Positions 1-9,018 of a DNA stretch of 9,018 bases are shown here, one piece after another. The stretch lies in assembly GCA_021784205.1 (NCBI GenBank), contig JAJXTB010000104.1, forward strand, positions 1 through 9,018. The letters are read 5' to 3'. The stretch comes from Actinomycetes bacterium (GTDB taxonomy: Bacteria > Actinomycetota > Acidimicrobiia > Acidimicrobiales > RAAP-2). The position numbers were made by a program, and so were the translations under genes. The notes under the pieces are model-generated. The model was not told the DNA's origin. It saw only the letters and a list, made by a program, of their open reading frames with translations, and did not search any database. Numbering within the stretch: position 1 is the first letter of the stretch; each line of letters starts with the position of its first letter.

Positions 1-206
1 ACGCGCAGGGTCGTCAGAGAATTGCGCTGGGCGACAACGAGGGTGTGACGACTCGCGTCGGTGGCAACGACCGTGCCGCTCACCGAGACGGTCGAATGTG
101 CCTTCGCGTGGGCGCGGGAACTGGCTCCGGCCGCGATCGGCAACGAACCCACTCCCAGGACGAGGGCGGCGACCAGGGCCGCGCGCGTTACCGGCATCTT
201 CTCCAT
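1..206 (-). CDS. Exported protein of unknown function, N-terminal part (truncated by window edge)
   Basis: The minus-strand frame stays open from an ATG at 206 to the window edge, giving 68 codons. The N-terminus is a clear export signal: basic n-region (K3, R8), hydrophobic stretch from about A9 to A26, and possible signal peptidase sites after AGA (residue 28) or AHA (residue 34). The mature part begins with a beta-rich pattern, SGTVVATDASRHTLVV, resembling the first strands of small OB-like secreted domains, but too little is present to name a family. The start at 206 is chosen because AAGGGA lies 8 bases upstream; a second in-frame ATG at 197 is possible. The gene follows argS in the same direction after 106 bases, with a hairpin just before its ribosome binding site. 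Function is not recognised. The signal peptide is what I see; secretion is inferred. Confidence 0.75.
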   Translation of the reverse strand, partial: MEKMPVTRAALVAALVLGVGSLPIAAGASSRAHAKAHSTVSVSGTVVATDASRHTLVVAQRNSLTTLR

Positions 207-214
207 GAGACCAA

Positions 215-220
215 TCCCTT
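215..220 (-). promoter_or_regulatory. Ribosome binding site of the exported protein
   Basis: AAGGGA on the minus strand lies 8 bases before the ATG at 206. It decides between the ATG at 206 and the in-frame ATG at 197, which has only GGAG placed 3 bases away. Confidence 0.5.
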
Positions 221-244
221 CACGCCGGTTGGGAACCGGCCGTG
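221..244 (-). other. Hairpin upstream of the exported-protein start
   Basis: GCCGGTT (224-230) and AACCGGC (234-240) are perfect inverted arms around a 3-base loop. The stem extends by CAC/GTG (221-223 with 242-244) across one unpaired base (241). On the minus strand the hairpin sits between the argS stop and the AAGGGA ribosome binding site. No T-run follows in the minus direction, so it is not a classical intrinsic terminator. It could be a transcript-stabilising or translation-modulating stem, or a weak terminator for argS. The structure is seen; any role is inferred. Confidence 0.5.
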
Positions 245-312
245 ACGCGAAGACTAAGAGGGCTTCCTGGGCTCCTACTGGGTGAAGTCTGTGAGTCTCC
301 TGGGAGCAATCA

Positions 313-2028
313 CTACATTCGATCAGGCGCGTCGATGCCGAGCAGTGAGAGCCCCGTGGCCAGTGTGCGCGCCGAGAGCTCGCAGAGCGCAAGGCGCTCG
401 TCGCGAGTGTCCCCCGGCGCCGTGAGCACGGGACAGGCCTCGTAGAACGCGGTGAAGCGCTGAGCCAAGTCGTAGAGATAGGTGCAGAGCTTGTGGGGCT
501 GCGAGAGCGCCAGGGCGCTCTCGAGCGCCTCGGGCAGGGCCACTAGGCCGAGAGCCAGGTCACGCTCGGCGCGTTCAGCCAGGGCGAAGGGGGCGGCCGC
601 GAGGGACCAGGTGTCCTGCGCTCGGCGCAGGATTGAGCGCTGGCGGGCGTGCGCGTACTGCAGGTACGGGCCGGTCTCGCCCTCGAAGCTGACCATGCGC
701 TCGAGGTCGAAGACGTAGTCGCGCTGGCGCTCGGTGGACAGGTCCGCCCACTTGATCGCCGCGCGCGCGATCTGCAGGGCCAACTCGTCGCGGCTCTCGT
801 CGTCGAGGGCCACGTGACGCTCGAGGAGGGCCTCGTTCGCGCGCGTGATCGCCTCATCAAGCAGTCCCACGAGCTTGACCGAAACTCCCGCGCGCGTGCG
901 CAGCATCTTGCGGTCCGTGCCGAGCACGCTGCCAAAGGCCACGTGCTCACAGTGCACGCTCGCGGGCAGCCAGCCCGCCATGCGCGCGACGGCAAAGACC
1001 ATTTCGAGGTGCTGGGCCTGGGGAGCGCCGACCACGTAGAGCAGGTCGTCGGCGTGCAGGTCGTTGACGCGCTGGCGCAGCGCGGCCAGGTCGCTCGCCG
1101 CGTAGCCGTAGCCGTCGTCGCTCTTCTTCACGATGAGTGGCAGCGGCTCGCCCTCGCGGTTGGTGAATCCCTCGGGAAAGACGCACCAGGCGCCGCTGCT
1201 CTCCACTAAGAGCCCGGCAGCGGCGAGGTCGTCGACAACCCGGGCGAGCAGACCATTGTAGGCCGACTCGCCGACCACGTCCTCGGGGGTGAGCGACACG
1301 TCGAGCAGGTCGTAGACCTGGGAGAAGTAGACGACGGACTCGTCCACCAGGATCTGCCACAAACGGCGGGTCTCGAGGTCGCCGCTCTGGAGTGCCACCA
1401 CGCGCGCCCGACTGCGCTCGGCGAAGACCTCGTCGGCGTCGAACTTGGCGCGCGCGGCCTTGTAGAACGAGTCGAGGTCGCCGATGGACAGAGAGGCCAC
1501 CGCGTTCTCCTCGCCCAAGTCGATCAGGTGTTCGATCAGCATGCCAAAGGGCGTTCCCCAGTCGCCGACGTGGTTGCGAGGGATCACCTCATGACCGACG
1601 AAGCGGTGCATGCGCGCCAGCGCGTCGCCGATGACGGTCGAGCGCAGGTGCCCGACGTGCATCTCCTTGGCCACGTTGGGCGCGGAGTAGTCAATCAGGA
1701 CCCGGCGCGAAGCTGCGGGTGCAACTCCCAGCCGCTCGTCCCCGGCGATCTCACGCAGTTGGGCGCCGAGGAAGGACGTGGTGAGCGTGAGGTTGAGGAA
1801 TCCCGGCCCGGCGACCTCGACCTCGGCCACGCCCTCGAGGTCCAGTCGCGCCACGATGTCGCCGGCTACCTCGCGCGGGTTGCGCCCTAGCGACTTGGCC
1901 AGGGCCATCACCCCGTTGGCCTGGTAGTCGCCGTGCTCGGAGGCGCGCAGCACCGGATCAGCCCCGGGCGCGAGCGCCGAGAAGGCGGCCGCCAGGCGCT
2001 CGTGCAACAGCGCGTAGGTCGAGATCAT
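313..2028 (-). CDS. argS: Arginine--tRNA ligase (ArgRS)
   Basis: This is a complete 571-residue class I aminoacyl-tRNA synthetase; it attaches arginine to tRNA-Arg using ATP in the cytoplasm. The N-terminal tRNA-recognition domain (about 1-100) includes [12 protein letters not shown]. The catalytic HIGH motif is HVGH at 124-127 in the typical context [16 protein letters not shown]. The KMSKS counterpart is the degenerate ArgRS form around 368-380 ([13 protein letters not shown]), as is normal for this enzyme. The alpha-helical anticodon-binding domain occupies roughly 440-571 and ends in the family-typical [10 protein letters not shown]. Length matches the usual 550-590 residues, so it is intact. 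The ATG at 2028 has no good Shine-Dalgarno sequence; a hexamer with A at -11 and T at -7 suggests a leaderless transcript. It is divergent from aconitase, 75 bases away. Only the regulation is uncertain. Confidence 0.97.
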   Translation of the reverse strand: MISTYALLHERLAAAFSALAPGADPVLRASEHGDYQANGVMALAKSLGRNPREVAGDIVARLDLEGVAEVEVAGPGFLNLTLTTSFLGAQLREIAGDERLGVAPAASRRVLIDYSAPNVAKEMHVGHLRSTVIGDALARMHRFVGHEVIPRNHVGDWGTPFGMLIEHLIDLGEENAVASLSIGDLDSFYKAARAKFDADEVFAERSRARVVALQSGDLETRRLWQILVDESVVYFSQVYDLLDVSLTPEDVVGESAYNGLLARVVDDLAAAGLLVESSGAWCVFPEGFTNREGEPLPLIVKKSDDGYGYAASDLAALRQRVNDLHADDLLYVVGAPQAQHLEMVFAVARMAGWLPASVHCEHVAFGSVLGTDRKMLRTRAGVSVKLVGLLDEAITRANEALLERHVALDDESRDELALQIARAAIKWADLSTERQRDYVFDLERMVSFEGETGPYLQYAHARQRSILRRAQDTWSLAAAPFALAERAERDLALGLVALPEALESALALSQPHKLCTYLYDLAQRFTAFYEACPVLTAPGDTRDERLALCELSARTLATGLSLLGIDAPDRM

Positions 2029-2034
2029 CTATCT

Positions 2035-2040
2035 AGTCTC
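2035..2040 (-). promoter_or_regulatory. Candidate -10 element of argS (leaderless start)
   Basis: GAGACT on the minus strand ends 7 bases before the A of the argS ATG, so transcription could start at or next to the start codon. It keeps A at the second and T at the last position of actinobacterial -10 elements but lacks the first T. No clear -35 is visible. The best Shine-Dalgarno-like string, AGGTG, is 13 bases from the ATG, which is too far to be convincing. Confidence 0.4.
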
Positions 2041-2070
2041 GCACCTGGGACGACGCGCGAAGAGGCGAAA

Positions 2071-2082
2071 CGAGGGCCCTCG
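2071..2082. promoter_or_regulatory. Perfect 12-bp palindrome between argS and aconitase
   Basis: CGAGGGCCCTCG is identical to its reverse complement. It lies in the middle of the 75-base divergent intergenic region. Relative to a leaderless aconitase transcript starting at 2104 it covers about -33 to -22, so a bound repressor would cover the -35 region; relative to argS it is about 43-54 bases upstream. Caution: a similar 12-bp palindrome, GCTGGGCCCAGC, occurs at 2306-2317 inside the aconitase coding region, so such strings do arise by chance in this GC-rich DNA. No known operator was recognised. Confidence 0.35.
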
Positions 2083-2091
2083 AAATGGGGG

Positions 2092-2097
2092 CAGAAT
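2092..2097 (+). promoter_or_regulatory. Candidate -10 element of aconitase (leaderless start)
   Basis: CAGAAT ends 7 bases before the ATG at 2104, the spacing expected if the transcript begins at the start codon. The A at position 2, the A at position 5 and the T at position 6 match the -10 consensus. The only possible Shine-Dalgarno sequence is a run of five G (2087-2091), 12 bases away, which is poor in both sequence and spacing. Confidence 0.45.
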
Positions 2098-2103
2098 AGA
2101 TGT

Positions 2104-4778
<2,675 letters not shown>

Positions 4779-4782
<4 letters not shown>

Positions 4783-6485
4783 GCGTGACCGTGTCGCGCA
4801 GCGTCGACCGCCGCGTCGACACTGTCGAAGTGCCGTAGCGCGCGCACCGCGGCGTCACTGGATCGCTGCAGACGCGCTATCACCAGGTCGCTCGCGCGCG
4901 CGACCACGACGTCGATTCCGTCGTGGGAGAGGTCGTCGACGACCTCGCCCAGGGTCGTGAGCCCGGTGAAGTCAAGATCCACCATCGCCACCGCGTCGAT
5001 CACGACGTGAGTGGTGTTGGGGTGCTGGGCCAAGAGGTCGTGGAGCTCACGGCGAAAGACACCGGCGTTGGCGAAGTAGAGGGCCTCGTCGTAGAGGACG
5101 ACGAGGACGTGGCTGCGCCGAGTGACGCCCTTCACCGTGACCGGCTCCCAGCTGGTGGTGTCGTCGCGCCGGCCCAGTTCGACCATGCGCGGCCTCGCCG
5201 AGCGCCACGTGCGCACCATGATCGCGAGCCCCACCGCGACCCCCAGTCCCAGCTCGACACCCAGCACGAGCACGCCGAGTAGCGAGGTGACCGCCACCGC
5301 GAACTCCGCGATGTTGACCCGCCAGATCGCGCGGAACTGGCCAATCTTGATCAGGCGTCCCGCGATGAAGAGCAGCACTCCCGCGAGCGCCGCGAGCGGA
5401 ATCGCGTGCGCCATACCGGCGAGCGGCGACAGGAGCAGCGCCCCTAGGCCGGCCACCAGTCCGACGAACTTGGTGCGTCCGCCGGCGAGGCTCGCGACCG
5501 ACGTACGCGCGGGGCTCGCGTCGACCGGAAACGTGCCGAGCAGGCCCGCGACGACGTTGGCCGCCCCGACGCCGACGAAGTCTCGATTCAGGTCGTCGGC
5601 GACGCCGATCTCGTCAGCCGAGACCCGCGACGTGGCCGCACTCTGGCTGATCACCACCACCGCCAGGGTCAGCGAGGTTACGACCAGTGCCCCCCAGTCG
5701 TGGGTGGAAAGCCCGTGAACGCGCCACACGGGGCCGCCCACGACGACCGCGCCGAGTTCGGTGACGCCGTGGCGTGACAAGTGCAATGCCCACGCCAACA
5801 GGCTCGAGCCCAAGACCGCGACGAGAGCGAGGGGAAGACGCGGGTTGAACTTCTCACCGACGATCATGACGATCAGGGTGCCCAGGCCGATTGCGATCGA
5901 CCACGCACTGGCGTGCGAGAGCTGATGGGCGATCGCCGACAGACGCGACGCCGCCGACTCGCCGCCCCCGGCCACTCCGAGCACGTGGGGCAGCTGGTGG
6001 ATGATGATGATGACGCCGATGCCCGACAGAAAACCGGTGATGATCGGCAGCGAGAGGAAGTCCGCGAGCCACCCCAACTTGAACAGCCCCACCGCTGCGA
6101 CCAACGCGCCGGTGAGGATCGCAGCCATCGCCACCAGGGCTAAGTACTGGCTCGAGTTGGGGGCCGCGAGGCGCAAGAGGGCGACCGCGAAGAGCGGTGC
6201 GATCGTCGAGTCGGCCCCCACCGACATGATCGGATTCGCTCCCACGAGCGTGAAGACCAGCGTCGCCGCGATAAAGGCGACCATCGCGCTGAACGCGGCC
6301 ACGCCGGCGAGCTGGGAGGTGGCCAGTTGCTCGGGGATGGCGATGGCGAGCAGAGTGATGCCCGCCAGCGCTTCGCGCGAGAGATTGTCGCGTGAGAGCC
6401 CCGCGAAGAGATCGCCGAATCGATGCGACGCCACGCGTTGGGCGACTCTCGTGCGTGGGCCTGGCCGCTCCTTTGCGTGTCCCAT
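4779..6485 (-). CDS. SulP (SLC26-like) anion transporter with C-terminal STAS domain
   Basis: This 568-residue inner-membrane protein of the SulP/SLC26 family probably carries an inorganic anion (sulfate, bicarbonate, chloride) or a carboxylate. The N-terminal tail is short and basic (1-38). About a dozen hydrophobic segments fill roughly 40-427. The SulP signature region in TM1 is [14 protein letters not shown] (48-61), followed by [12 protein letters not shown] (83-94) and DASPARTSV (322-330) in the TM10 region. A cytoplasmic STAS domain spans about 458-560, with [11 protein letters not shown] (502-512) at the usual phosphoacceptor loop and Thr507 in the Ser/Thr position. Family-typical residues differ in TM1 (PEQ instead of PQG) and at Q281 (QS where many relatives have ES), so the substrate cannot be inferred. 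The ATG at 6485 has a TATGGT hexamer 7 bases upstream. The gene lies 28 bases after the deacetylase on the same strand. Confidence 0.93.
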
Positions 6486-6491
6486 GGCTTC

Positions 6492-6497
6492 ACCATA
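6492..6497 (-). promoter_or_regulatory. Candidate -10 element of the SulP gene (leaderless start)
   Basis: TATGGT on the minus strand matches TANNNT exactly and ends 7 bases before the SulP ATG at 6485. This would allow SulP its own leaderless transcript from the 28-base gap after the deacetylase gene. The competing reading is that GGTGA within the same string is a weak ribosome binding site 4 bases before the ATG. No -35 matching TTGACA is visible. Confidence 0.5.
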
Positions 6498-6513
6498 GAA
6501 CCGACGCGGAAAA

Positions 6514-7269
6514 CTAGGTGGAGACGACGCGGAAGCTCTCGGCGAGTCGTCCCTTGCCGAGTCCGGCGACCTTCGCGGACTGGCGCGCCCAGTGGCGCAC
6601 CATCTCTTCGAGGTCGTCGCGCGATCCCACCTGGCTCTCGTGCTGGGAGAGCGCGGCGATCTTTCGCTCGAAGGTCGCGGTGATGTCGACGACCATCGTT
6701 GGAGAGGCCGAGCTGGCGAGCCAGACCTGGGCCACCCGGTGGGGCTGGTAGCCGAAGCTCAGCAGCTCGGGGAAGGCGTGGGGGTTGCGCGCGTCGGGAT
6801 AGACCGCGCGCAGCGCGGCCTCGCCGGCGGCGAGGTGGTCAGGGTGGCTCGCGAAGATGCGCTCCCAGTTGCGCTCGGGGCTCTGGGTGATGACCAGGTC
6901 GGGCTGGACACTGCGAATCACGCGCGCGATGTCACGGCGCAGGTCGAGGGTTACCTCCACCTTGCCGTCGGGGTATCCCAAGAAGGTCAAGTCGTGAACG
7001 CCCACCTCGGCGGCGGCGGCGCGCTGCTCGCGCTCGCGCACGGCCGCGCGCTCGGCGTTGGAGATGGTCGAGTCGTCCCCGCCGGCGTCACCCGAGGTGA
7101 CGAGGCAGTAGGAGACCTCCACGCCGTCAGACGTCAGGCGCGCGATCGTGCCGGCGGTGCCAAAGTCGACGTCGTCGGGATGGGCCACGACGACCAGAGC
7201 GCGACGAATCGAGGGATTCGACTCGTAGACGATCAGTTCTGGCTTGTTCTTCTTGACCTTCTTGCTCAC
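6514..7269 (-). CDS. PIG-L/LmbE family zinc-dependent deacetylase
   Basis: This cytoplasmic protein has 251 residues from a GTG start. The fold class is set by AHPDDVDFG (29-37), the HPDD zinc motif with H30 and D33 as metal ligands and D32 as the likely general base. A second motif, SHPDHLAAG (141-149), has His142 and His145; one of these, probably H145, completes the zinc site. The loop SGDAGG (59-64) is also typical. Known members remove an N-acetyl group from amino sugars or cut related amide bonds (MshB and Mca of mycothiol metabolism, BshB); the substrate here is unknown and I would not call it MshB. Residues 1-10 are lysine-rich. The GTG at 7269 overlaps the helicase stop as GTGA, with GGAAG 10 bases upstream, implying translational coupling. 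An open frame to 7404 only shadows the helicase gene. Confidence 0.9.
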   Translation of the reverse strand: MSKKVKKNKPELIVYESNPSIRRALVVVAHPDDVDFGTAGTIARLTSDGVEVSYCLVTSGDAGGDDSTISNAERAAVREREQRAAAAEVGVHDLTFLGYPDGKVEVTLDLRRDIARVIRSVQPDLVITQSPERNWERIFASHPDHLAAGEAALRAVYPDARNPHAFPELLSFGYQPHRVAQVWLASSASPTMVVDITATFERKIAALSQHESQVGSRDDLEEMVRHWARQSAKVAGLGKGRLAESFRVVST

Positions 7270-8513
7270 AGAACGGAATCTTCCATCGTCGGCTCCCAGG
7301 CGGCGAGGTCCTTCAGGTGAGGGTTGTTCGAGAAGACCTCGACGATGGGCCGCTTCAGCGCCAGGCGGCGCATGATCACCTCGGCCTCGACGATCTGATT
7401 CCACAACAGGAGCGACACCACGACGCCGGTCGAGCCCGCGCGCGCGGTGCGTCCGCTGCGGTGCAGGTAGGCCTTCTGGTCCTCGGGCGGGTCAAAGTGC
7501 ATCACGCAGTCCACGTGGTCGATGTGCAGGCCGCGTGCGGCAACGTCGGTCGCCACCAGCACGGGCAGCTTCTCGGCCGAGAAGTCCGCAAGGGCCTTCT
7601 CGCGCTGGCTCTGGCGCAGGTCGCCGTGGATCGCCGCCGCCGCGACGCCCTCCTTGGCGAGCTGCTCGACCAAGCGGTCGGCGCCGCGCTTGGTGCGACA
7701 GAAGATGATCGTCTTGTCATAGGAGTTGCAGATCGCGGCCGCGACCTTGATGCGGTCCATCTGGTGGACGTTGAGAAAGTGGTGCACCATCTGCGAGACG
7801 GTCTGGGTGTCGCTCGCGACCTCGTGGAAGACCGGGTCAGTGAGATAGCGAGAGACCAGGCGGTCCACCGCGCCGTCCAGGGTCGCCGAGAAGAGCAGTG
7901 TCTGGTGAGGGTGCTGGGCGATGCGGCGCAGCACCCACTCGACCTGGGGCATGAAGCCCATGTCGGCCATGCGGTCGGCCTCATCGAGGACCAGCACGTC
8001 GAGCCCTTCGACGTTGACCTCACCGCGATCGCCCAAGTCGATCAAACGGCCCGGGGTGGCGATGATGATGTCGCTGCCCTTGCGCAGGGCCTTGACCTGG
8101 CGCTCGATGTCGGCACCGCCGTAGACGGCGGTCACGCGAAGACCCAGCGCTTGGCCCAGGGGCTCTAAGACCTCGTGAACCTGTACCGCGAGCTCGCGGG
8201 TCGGCAGCAAGACGAGCCCTCGCGGACGGGCCGCGTGGCCCGTGCCGGTGGGCGCCTCGCTGGCGGCGACGCGCTGGAGCATCGGCAGGCCAAAACCCAG
8301 GGTCTTGCCCGATCCGGTCTTGGCCTTGCCGCAGACGTCGCGCCCGGCGAGGGCGTCGTGGATGGTCATGGCCTGGATCGGAAAGGCGGTCGTGATGCCG
8401 TCTCGCTCGAGTTGCGCGCAGAGTTCGGGGTGCACACCCAACTCGGCGAAGGTTACGGTAGTGGCATAGGAGTCAGACGACGTAGTCGTCGACTCGATGG
8501 TTTCGCTCGTCAC
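7266..8513 (-). CDS. DEAD-box ATP-dependent RNA helicase
   Basis: This 415-residue protein unwinds RNA duplexes using ATP, likely in ribosome assembly, mRNA decay or cold adaptation. All core motifs are present in order: Q motif around 40-47 (GITTAFPIQ), motif I AKTGSGKT (64-71), PTREL (104-108), TPGR (153-156), DEAD (177-180), SAT (209-211), ATDVAARGLHID (321-332) and HRSGRTARAG (351-360). A Ser/Thr-rich N-terminal tail precedes the core (about 2-20). The C-terminus ends some 55 residues after motif VI, so it lacks the long RNA-binding extension of DeaD/CsdA and is closer in size to a minimal RhlE-like helicase. The start is a GTG at 8513; no Shine-Dalgarno sequence is obvious and no better in-frame start lies before the Q motif. 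It is the first gene of the minus-strand cluster and overlaps the deacetylase start. Confidence 0.95.
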   Translation of the reverse strand: MTSETIESTTTSSDSYATTVTFAELGVHPELCAQLERDGITTAFPIQAMTIHDALAGRDVCGKAKTGSGKTLGFGLPMLQRVAASEAPTGTGHAARPRGLVLLPTRELAVQVHEVLEPLGQALGLRVTAVYGGADIERQVKALRKGSDIIIATPGRLIDLGDRGEVNVEGLDVLVLDEADRMADMGFMPQVEWVLRRIAQHPHQTLLFSATLDGAVDRLVSRYLTDPVFHEVASDTQTVSQMVHHFLNVHQMDRIKVAAAICNSYDKTIIFCRTKRGADRLVEQLAKEGVAAAAIHGDLRQSQREKALADFSAEKLPVLVATDVAARGLHIDHVDCVMHFDPPEDQKAYLHRSGRTARAGSTGVVVSLLLWNQIVEAEVIMRRLALKRPIVEVFSNNPHLKDLAAWEPTMEDSVL

Positions 8514-8597
8514 GGAACTACGGTCTTTTCTCGGTCGGACCCGGAACCGTCGTTCGTGGAGAAAGTGGGCCCACGCTGAACTTCTTGCAGCGCAACC

Positions 8598-8603
8598 AGT
8601 CTA
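8598..8603 (-). promoter_or_regulatory. Candidate -10 element for the helicase gene
   Basis: TAGACT on the minus strand matches TANNNT. Transcription would begin near 8591, giving a leader of about 78 bases before the GTG at 8513. No good -35 is seen about 17 bases upstream. A second, weaker possibility is GACCGT at 8520-8525, which ends 7 bases before the GTG and would make the transcript leaderless. The sequence does not decide between them. Confidence 0.35.
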
Positions 8604-8719
8604 GGGGCGATTCGACGGGAATAATCCCACTTCTCGCGTGACGGCGTACTGTGCGGCGCTCCACGAGAGCGAGTGGGCGAATTCACGACGGGATACCACC
8701 GAATCCCTCGCGACTTCAG

Positions 8720-8750
8720 TTGACCCCACGAAAACAGATCGCAGGATATT
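8720..8750 (+). promoter_or_regulatory. Candidate promoter for the right-edge membrane protein
   Basis: TTGACC (8720-8725) matches five of six bases of the -35 consensus. A -10-like GATATT follows at 8745-8750 after 19 bases, longer than the ideal 17. Transcription would start near 8757, giving a leader of about 100 bases that contains the inverted repeat at 8774-8807. Confidence 0.35.
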
Positions 8751-8773
8751 GTTCCTTTTTGAGCGGCGATCGA

Positions 8774-8807
8774 CCATGTGAAAGGTCGCACCTGACCTTC
8801 ACAATGG
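8774..8807 (+). repeat. Imperfect inverted repeat in the leader of the right-edge gene
   Basis: Two 14-base arms, CCATGTGAAAGGTC (8774-8787) and GACCTTCACAATGG (8794-8807), flank a 6-base loop. Nine pairs form an inner stem with one bulged A (GTGA-AGGTC with GACCTTCAC), and CCAT/ATGG closes the base across a second bulged A. It could be an RNA hairpin in the leader or a protein operator. A competing small stem, AGGT/ACCT (8783-8786 with 8790-8793), overlaps it. No T-run follows, so it is not an intrinsic terminator. Confidence 0.5.
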
Positions 8808-8841
8808 TCCCCACGGCTTCGAAAGACACGGGCAATAGGAC

Positions 8842-8846
8842 GGAGG
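8842..8846 (+). promoter_or_regulatory. Strong ribosome binding site (GGAGG)
   Basis: GGAGG lies 8 bases before the GTG at 8855. It is the only near-perfect Shine-Dalgarno sequence at a gene start in the window and decides the start over the in-frame ATG at 8804. Confidence 0.75.
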
Positions 8847-8854
8847 ATAATCGT

Positions 8855-9018
8855 GTGTATTTCTGGATCGCCATCGTCTTCTTGTTCGTGGCACTGATTG
8901 GACGGATCCTGAGCGGGGGTCGCCTCGGCGACACGAACACGAGAGAGGCCCGCCGGTTTGCCGTTCTCGACCGCAAGACGACGGTCCTCGACAAGAACGC
9001 TGACTGGTACGTTCGCGA
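8855..9018 (+). CDS. Small membrane-anchored protein of unknown function, N-terminal part (truncated by window edge)
   Basis: Fifty-four codons are open from a GTG at 8855 to the window edge. The protein begins immediately with a hydrophobic segment, YFWIAIVFLFVALIG (2-16), followed by basic residues (R17, R23), so an N-terminal membrane anchor is predicted. A hydrophilic, mixed-charge stretch follows (DTNTREARRFAVLDRKTTVLDKNADWYVR in two runs, about 26-54). It lacks a cleavable signal-peptide pattern. The frame is open further upstream, and an in-frame ATG at 8804 would add 17 polar residues, but it has no ribosome binding site, whereas GGAGG sits 8 bases before 8855. I do not recognise the family. 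The gene is divergent from the helicase. Confidence 0.6.
   Translation, partial: MYFWIAIVFLFVALIGRILSGGRLGDTNTREARRFAVLDRKTTVLDKNADWYVR

Larger units (their letters stand above)
8514..8854. other. Divergent intergenic region, 341 bp
   Basis: This stretch separates the helicase (minus) from the small membrane protein (plus). It is visibly more AT-rich than the genes, especially between 8720 and 8870. I see no credible coding sequence in it. It holds promoter candidates in both directions, a 10-bp perfect palindrome GTGGGCCCAC at 8565-8574 in what would be the helicase leader, and an imperfect inverted repeat at 8774-8807. Confidence 0.7.

Noticed and set aside
245..312. Small inverted repeats (such as GCTCC 271-275 with GGAGC 303-307) as an argS terminator
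   Set aside because: The stems are short, the loop is long, and no T-run follows on the minus strand.
4803..4820. GTCGAC-CGCCGC-GTCGAC stem just after the aconitase stop, as a possible terminator
   Set aside because: There is no T-run, and the repeat is explained by the VDAAVDAA coding repeat at the SulP C-terminus.
6514..7404. Longer deacetylase with a start at 7404
   Set aside because: The extra 45 residues overlap the helicase coding region and do not resemble the family N-terminus; the GTG at 7269 with the GTGA overlap fits better.
7317..8168. Open frame on the plus strand opposite the helicase (283 codons)
   Set aside because: It lies wholly antisense to a helicase with every motif intact; the composition is low-complexity and no family is recognised.
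8510..8791. Short minus-strand frame across the divergent intergenic region
   Set aside because: It has no ribosome binding site, no recognisable domain and an atypical composition, and it covers the promoter candidates and inverted repeat.
8846..8851. GATAAT, a near-perfect -10 hexamer
   Set aside because: It ends only 3 bases before the GTG at 8855, so transcription would start inside the gene; it overlaps the ribosome binding site and is probably coincidental.

Overview
The window looks like ordinary chromosome from a high-GC Gram-positive bacterium, most likely an actinobacterium. This rests on the strongly G+C-rich third codon positions, the use of GTG starts, several gene starts that look leaderless, and an AcnA-type aconitase of about 890 residues. 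I cannot place the genus. No mobile element, CRISPR array, tRNA or rRNA was seen.

Layout from left to right. At 1-206 (minus) is the N-terminus of an exported protein of unknown function that runs off the left edge. At 313-2028 (minus) is a complete arginyl-tRNA synthetase (argS). A 75-bp divergent intergenic region with a perfect 12-bp palindrome follows, then a complete aconitate hydratase at 2104-4782 (plus). Aconitase converges on a minus-strand cluster and shares its stop tetranucleotide CTAG with a SulP/STAS anion transporter (4779-6485). The minus-strand cluster is transcribed from right to left: DEAD-box RNA helicase (7266-8513), PIG-L/LmbE-type zinc deacetylase (6514-7269, overlapping the helicase by 4 bases as GTGA), then SulP. 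A 341-bp divergent region (8514-8854) carries promoter candidates and an imperfect inverted repeat. It is followed by the start of a small membrane-anchored protein of unknown function (8855 to the right edge, plus) with a strong ribosome binding site.

Functionally this is core metabolism and translation (argS, aconitase, RNA helicase) plus one transporter and one deacetylase whose substrates cannot be read from sequence. The helicase and deacetylase are probably co-translated; SulP appears to have its own promoter inside the end of the deacetylase gene. I see no defence system, biosynthetic cluster or clearly new system. The most notable signals are regulatory. Four genes lack a convincing Shine-Dalgarno sequence and carry an A-N-N-N-T hexamer ending exactly 7 bases before the start codon, the geometry of leaderless transcripts. 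There is also a palindrome between argS and aconitase, and an inverted repeat upstream of the right-edge gene.
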